Source: Thiobacillus denitrificans (GTDB lineage Bacteria; Pseudomonadota; Gammaproteobacteria; Burkholderiales; Thiobacillaceae). Taken from it: a stretch of 8,548 bases of DNA. Below are positions 6,303 through 8,548 of the stretch, in pieces; the stretch's first letter is position 1; each line of letters opens with the position of its first letter. Both the position numbers and the translations under genes were made by a program. The stretch is taken from contig DILD01000006.1 in NCBI GenBank assembly GCA_002424845.1, positions 1-8,548 of the forward strand, read 5' to 3'. Under the pieces are notes generated by a model, which did not search any database, was not told the origin of the DNA, and worked only from the letters and a program-made list of their open reading frames with translations.

Positions 6303-8065
6303 CAGGGCCTCAAGCGACGAATGGTTTCCAGCAGCAACTCGTTCTGCGGATGGGTCTGCAAGCTGGTTTGCCACAACACACCGGCCGCCTCACGTTGCCC
6401 ACGCATCCACATCACTTCACCCAGATGGGCTGCAATTTCAGGATCAGGGCGAACTGTGTAGGCGCGTTCCAGAATTTCCTGTGCGCGGGCCAGGTTGCCC
6501 GAGCGGTATTGCGCCCAGCCGACGCTATCGAGAATGAAGGGGTCTTGCGGCGCCAGGGATAGCGCTTTGTCGAGCAATACAATTGCCTCGGCCAAACGGT
6601 CGGTTCGATCGGCCAGTGTGTAGCCCAGTGCGTTGTATGCCTGCGCATCATCGGGGCGCAATACGATCACACGTCGCAAATCCACTTCCAGCATATCGAG
6701 CCTGCCTAGTTTTTCCGCGGCCATGGCGCGGTCGTATAGCAAATCCGCCATGTTCGGAAAACGTTTGATCCCTGCGGACAACACATCGAATGCCGCCGCG
6801 TAATCCCTGCTCTCACGCAGCAACTCGGCCTGCGCCTGGATCAGACGAGCGTTCTGGGCATCGTTTCCGCCACGCGTACCGGCCAGCAGCGCCTGCGCCT
6901 CGGCTAGCCGACCCGCCCGCGCCAGCAGGGCGGCTTGCCGGGCGCGCGCGGAAACCAGGAAATTGCCCCCCCTTACTTCAAGATAATGGGCCATTGCCGT
7001 ATCCGGCTGCTTCATCTGCTCAGCCACCTGCCCCAAGTAATACTGCACCGTATCGGTGTCACGCGCGTTGTACTCCAGCGCTTTGCCCAGCAAATCGCGT
7101 GCGCCGCCCAAGTCGCCCATCTGCAGAGACAGCAGGCCAGCGGCAAAAGTGACGTCGGCGTTACGAGGGAAATCAGTGACCAGACGGTTGAACTCAGCAC
7201 GAGCCTCGCCAAAATGGCTGTCACTGACCAAAGCACGCGCATACGCCAAGCGCACCTCGCGCGCATCGGGATAGGTCACCAGGAATTCACGCAGATAACG
7301 CATGGCATCGGCTCGCGAAGTCTTGCCGACCGTTTGCGCATACAACAGCGCGGCCGGCTCCCAGCCAGGCCGAAGCGCGTCGGCCTGCCGCAAAGCCAGG
7401 CGTGCAGTTTCGAGTCGCCCATCGCCCAGCGCAGCCTGAGCAATCGCAAAGTGTGCCTCAGGCAAGGCCGGATAGTCCGTTGCCAGGCGCACAACCAGGT
7501 CAAACGCCTCCCGGGTATCACGCAGCTTGCCCACCAGTGAAGACAGATGGAGGAAACTGCTGGCGCTATCCTGCTTCAGCAAGTCACGCAGGATAGGCTC
7601 TGCCTCTGCGGGGCTGCCGCCGCTCAACAGCAGCGCAGCCAATGTTTGCTGCGCTCGTTCAGACGCCACGTCGCTGGCCGCCCAAAGGCGGGACGCCTCC
7701 AGTGCTGCGGCCTCGTCACGTGAAAACATTGCAACCTCAACAGCGCGGCGCGCGATGCGTGGATCACGCGTTTTTCGCGCCAGGTCGAGATAAGTCGACT
7801 GCGCAAGGTCAATCGCACCACGCTGCCCTGCCACCTCGGCAATAAGAAACTTGAACAGCAAATCCGGGGTAAGCGCCTGTTTGGGCAGGGCGGCCTGCGC
7901 CCTTGCATCGAGCTCCGTCACATCCTCCCCGGTTTCATCTGCCGGCGGCTCGGCAGGGGGCTGCGATTGCGCCACAGCAGGCCGTGATGCCTTGACGGGG
8001 GGCTGGCTGCACGCGGTTGCAAAAGCCAGGACCACGCAAAGAGAAAGGGGAGTTAGATATGCCAT
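6302..8065 (-). CDS. Tetratricopeptide-repeat lipoprotein, function unknown
   Basis: The 587-residue product begins with a signal peptide whose hydrophobic core (TPLSLCVVLAFATA) leads to Cys19 in an ATAC lipobox, so it is probably a lipoprotein. A Pro/Ala-rich linker (20-60) follows, and then helical repeats fill the rest. Clear TPR units are near 202-235, 304-335, 473-506 (AYNALGYTL and so on), 509-540 and 543-575; the region 80-200 is more degenerate. The long Ala/Leu/Arg helices suggest a protein-binding scaffold in the periplasm. The ATG at 8065 has a weak AAGG and fits the signal peptide. A GTG at 8158 would add 31 charged residues that bury the signal, so it is rejected. A TPR gene in this place before lolB-ispE is conserved in other proteobacteria (P. 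aeruginosa, from memory). A role in outer-membrane biogenesis is inferred from neighbours only. Confidence 0.85.
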   Translation of the reverse strand: MAYLTPLSLCVVLAFATACSQPPVKASRPAVAQSQPPAEPPADETGEDVTELDARAQAALPKQALTPDLLFKFLIAEVAGQRGAIDLAQSTYLDLARKTRDPRIARRAVEVAMFSRDEAAALEASRLWAASDVASERAQQTLAALLLSGGSPAEAEPILRDLLKQDSASSFLHLSSLVGKLRDTREAFDLVVRLATDYPALPEAHFAIAQAALGDGRLETARLALRQADALRPGWEPAALLYAQTVGKTSRADAMRYLREFLVTYPDAREVRLAYARALVSDSHFGEARAEFNRLVTDFPRNADVTFAAGLLSLQMGDLGGARDLLGKALEYNARDTDTVQYYLGQVAEQMKQPDTAMAHYLEVRGGNFLVSARARQAALLARAGRLAEAQALLAGTRGGNDAQNARLIQAQAELLRESRDYAAAFDVLSAGIKRFPNMADLLYDRAMAAEKLGRLDMLEVDLRRVIVLRPDDAQAYNALGYTLADRTDRLAEAIVLLDKALSLAPQDPFILDSVGWAQYRSGNLARAQEILERAYTVRPDPEIAAHLGEVMWMRGQREAAGVLWQTSLQTHPQNELLLETIRRLRP

Positions 8066-8091
8066 GTAAAGAGCCTTGGGTGCGTGTCGCG

Positions 8092-8119
8092 ATTCTAAGC
8101 GTTCGAGACCCGCCTGCAA
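8092..8119 (-). promoter_or_regulatory. Possible promoter of the TPR-lolB-ispE-tRNA-Gln operon
   Basis: On the minus strand TTGCAG (8119-8114) and TAGAAT (8097-8092) are separated by 16 bp. The -10 box matches the sigma-70 consensus at five of six bases, the -35 box only at TTG. The predicted start near 8085 would give a leader of about 20 nt before the ATG at 8065. It lies in the 82-bp gap after the permease stop, where no intrinsic terminator is seen, so readthrough from the permease is also possible. Confidence 0.4.
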
Positions 8120-8147
8120 GTCAGGTTCAACCGACGAGTACTTTTTT

Positions 8148-8548
8148 TCATTGTGCACGCAGCGCTTCGATCGGATCGAGTCCAGCCGCTCTCCGCGCAG
8201 GATAAAAGCCGAAAAACACCCCGATCAGGAAAGACACCCCCACCGCCATCAATACCGAAACCAGGGTCACCTCAACCGGCAGGCCAGCCAGGCGTTCAAC
8301 CAGCCATGCCCCGCCGACACCCAGTGCAAGGCCAACGGCACAGCCGATCAGTGACAGGGTCAGCGCTTCGATCAGGAATTGCCACAGCACATCACGGCGG
8401 CGCGCACCAATCGCCATGCGGATGCCTATTTCGCGGGTGCGCTCGGTCACCGACACCAGCATGATGTTCATGAAGCCGATGCCGCCTACCAGCAGCGAGA
8501 TCGCCGCCACCGTGCCGAGCAGGATGGTGAGCGTGTTCTGCGTCTCGG
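8148..8548 (-). CDS. MacB/FtsX-type ABC transporter permease, N-terminal part outside window
   Basis: The last 132 codons of a larger gene are visible, entering from the right edge and ending with TGA at 8150-8148. The fragment opens with a membrane segment (about residues 6-31, LLGTVAAISLLVGGIGFMNIML), continues with the cytoplasmic VTERTREIGIRMAIGA (33-48), then two more hydrophobic segments (about 60-80 and 92-114), and closes with YPARRAAGLDPIEALRAQ. This is the MacB-like FtsX domain C-terminus. MacB-type exporters work with a MacA periplasmic adaptor and often an outer-membrane channel; substrates include macrolides, toxins and lipopeptides. Neither partner nor the ATPase part can be seen here, so whether it is a full MacB fusion or a stand-alone permease, and what it moves, stays open. 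The gene lies 82 bp before the TPR gene on the same strand. Confidence 0.92.
   Translation of the reverse strand, partial: ETQNTLTILLGTVAAISLLVGGIGFMNIMLVSVTERTREIGIRMAIGARRRDVLWQFLIEALTLSLIGCAVGLALGVGGAWLVERLAGLPVEVTLVSVLMAVGVSFLIGVFFGFYPARRAAGLDPIEALRAQ

Noticed and set aside
6008..6562. Plus-strand open frame of 184 codons opposite the lolB/TPR junction
   Set aside because: Crosses two coupled minus-strand genes, has no start signal, and its composition is that of reverse-complemented coding DNA.
6966..6972. Run of seven C (G on the coding strand) in the TPR gene, and a similar run at 2754-2760 in pth
   Set aside because: Possible slippage tracts, but both encode ordinary residues (Arg-Gly-Gly, Pro-Pro-Gly) in intact frames, and these genes are not typical phase-variable loci.
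8066..8158. GTG start at 8158 adding 31 residues to the TPR protein
   Set aside because: It would place charged residues before the lipoprotein signal peptide and overlap the permease end; the ATG at 8065 fits the signal peptide and the putative promoter.

Overview
This looks like an ordinary housekeeping stretch of a GC-rich betaproteobacterial chromosome. The basis is gene order (tRNA-Tyr/Gly/Thr-tuf, and lolB-ispE-tRNA-Gln-prs-rplY-pth-ychF) and protein style, including the long bL25/CTC form of RplY. A member of the Nitrosomonadales would fit, but that is inference. Every gene I can support lies on the minus strand, so the window reads from its right end to its left. The many long plus-strand reading frames are antisense shadows of these genes. 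I see no mobile element, CRISPR array, phage gene or plainly novel system.

From right to left: (1) the C-terminal end of a MacB/FtsX-type ABC transporter permease, cut by the window edge (8148-8546). (2) A compact cell-envelope/isoprenoid operon: a TPR lipoprotein (6302-8065), the outer-membrane lipoprotein receptor lolB (5739-6302) and the MEP-pathway kinase ispE (4903-5742), joined by TGATG and ATGA stop/start overlaps, then tRNA-Gln(UUG) only 7 nt beyond ispE. (3) A strong intrinsic terminator after tRNA-Gln, then prs (PRPP synthetase, 3800-4750, GTG start) and a second terminator. (4) A translation-related cluster: rplY (3088-3708), pth (2451-3047) and ychF (1363-2454), the last two overlapping by ATGA. 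(5) A consensus promoter with a GC-rich discriminator drives tRNA-Tyr, tRNA-Gly and tRNA-Thr, followed by tuf (EF-Tu), which runs off the left edge.

The genes serve basic growth. Prs makes PRPP for nucleotides. RplY, Pth, YchF, EF-Tu and four tRNAs serve translation. IspE feeds isoprenoid synthesis, and LolB and the TPR lipoprotein serve the outer membrane. The order TPR-lolB-ispE-prs-rplY-pth-ychF is, from memory, also that of Pseudomonas aeruginosa, so the arrangement is old.

The points worth a second look are in the RNA. A full intrinsic terminator stands 36 bp before the prs start with no visible promoter after it. A terminator-like hairpin lies inside pth, exactly over its catalytic histidine codons. 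Possible structures also sit in the rplY leader and just ahead of pth. There is no gene-free stretch longer than about 300 bases.
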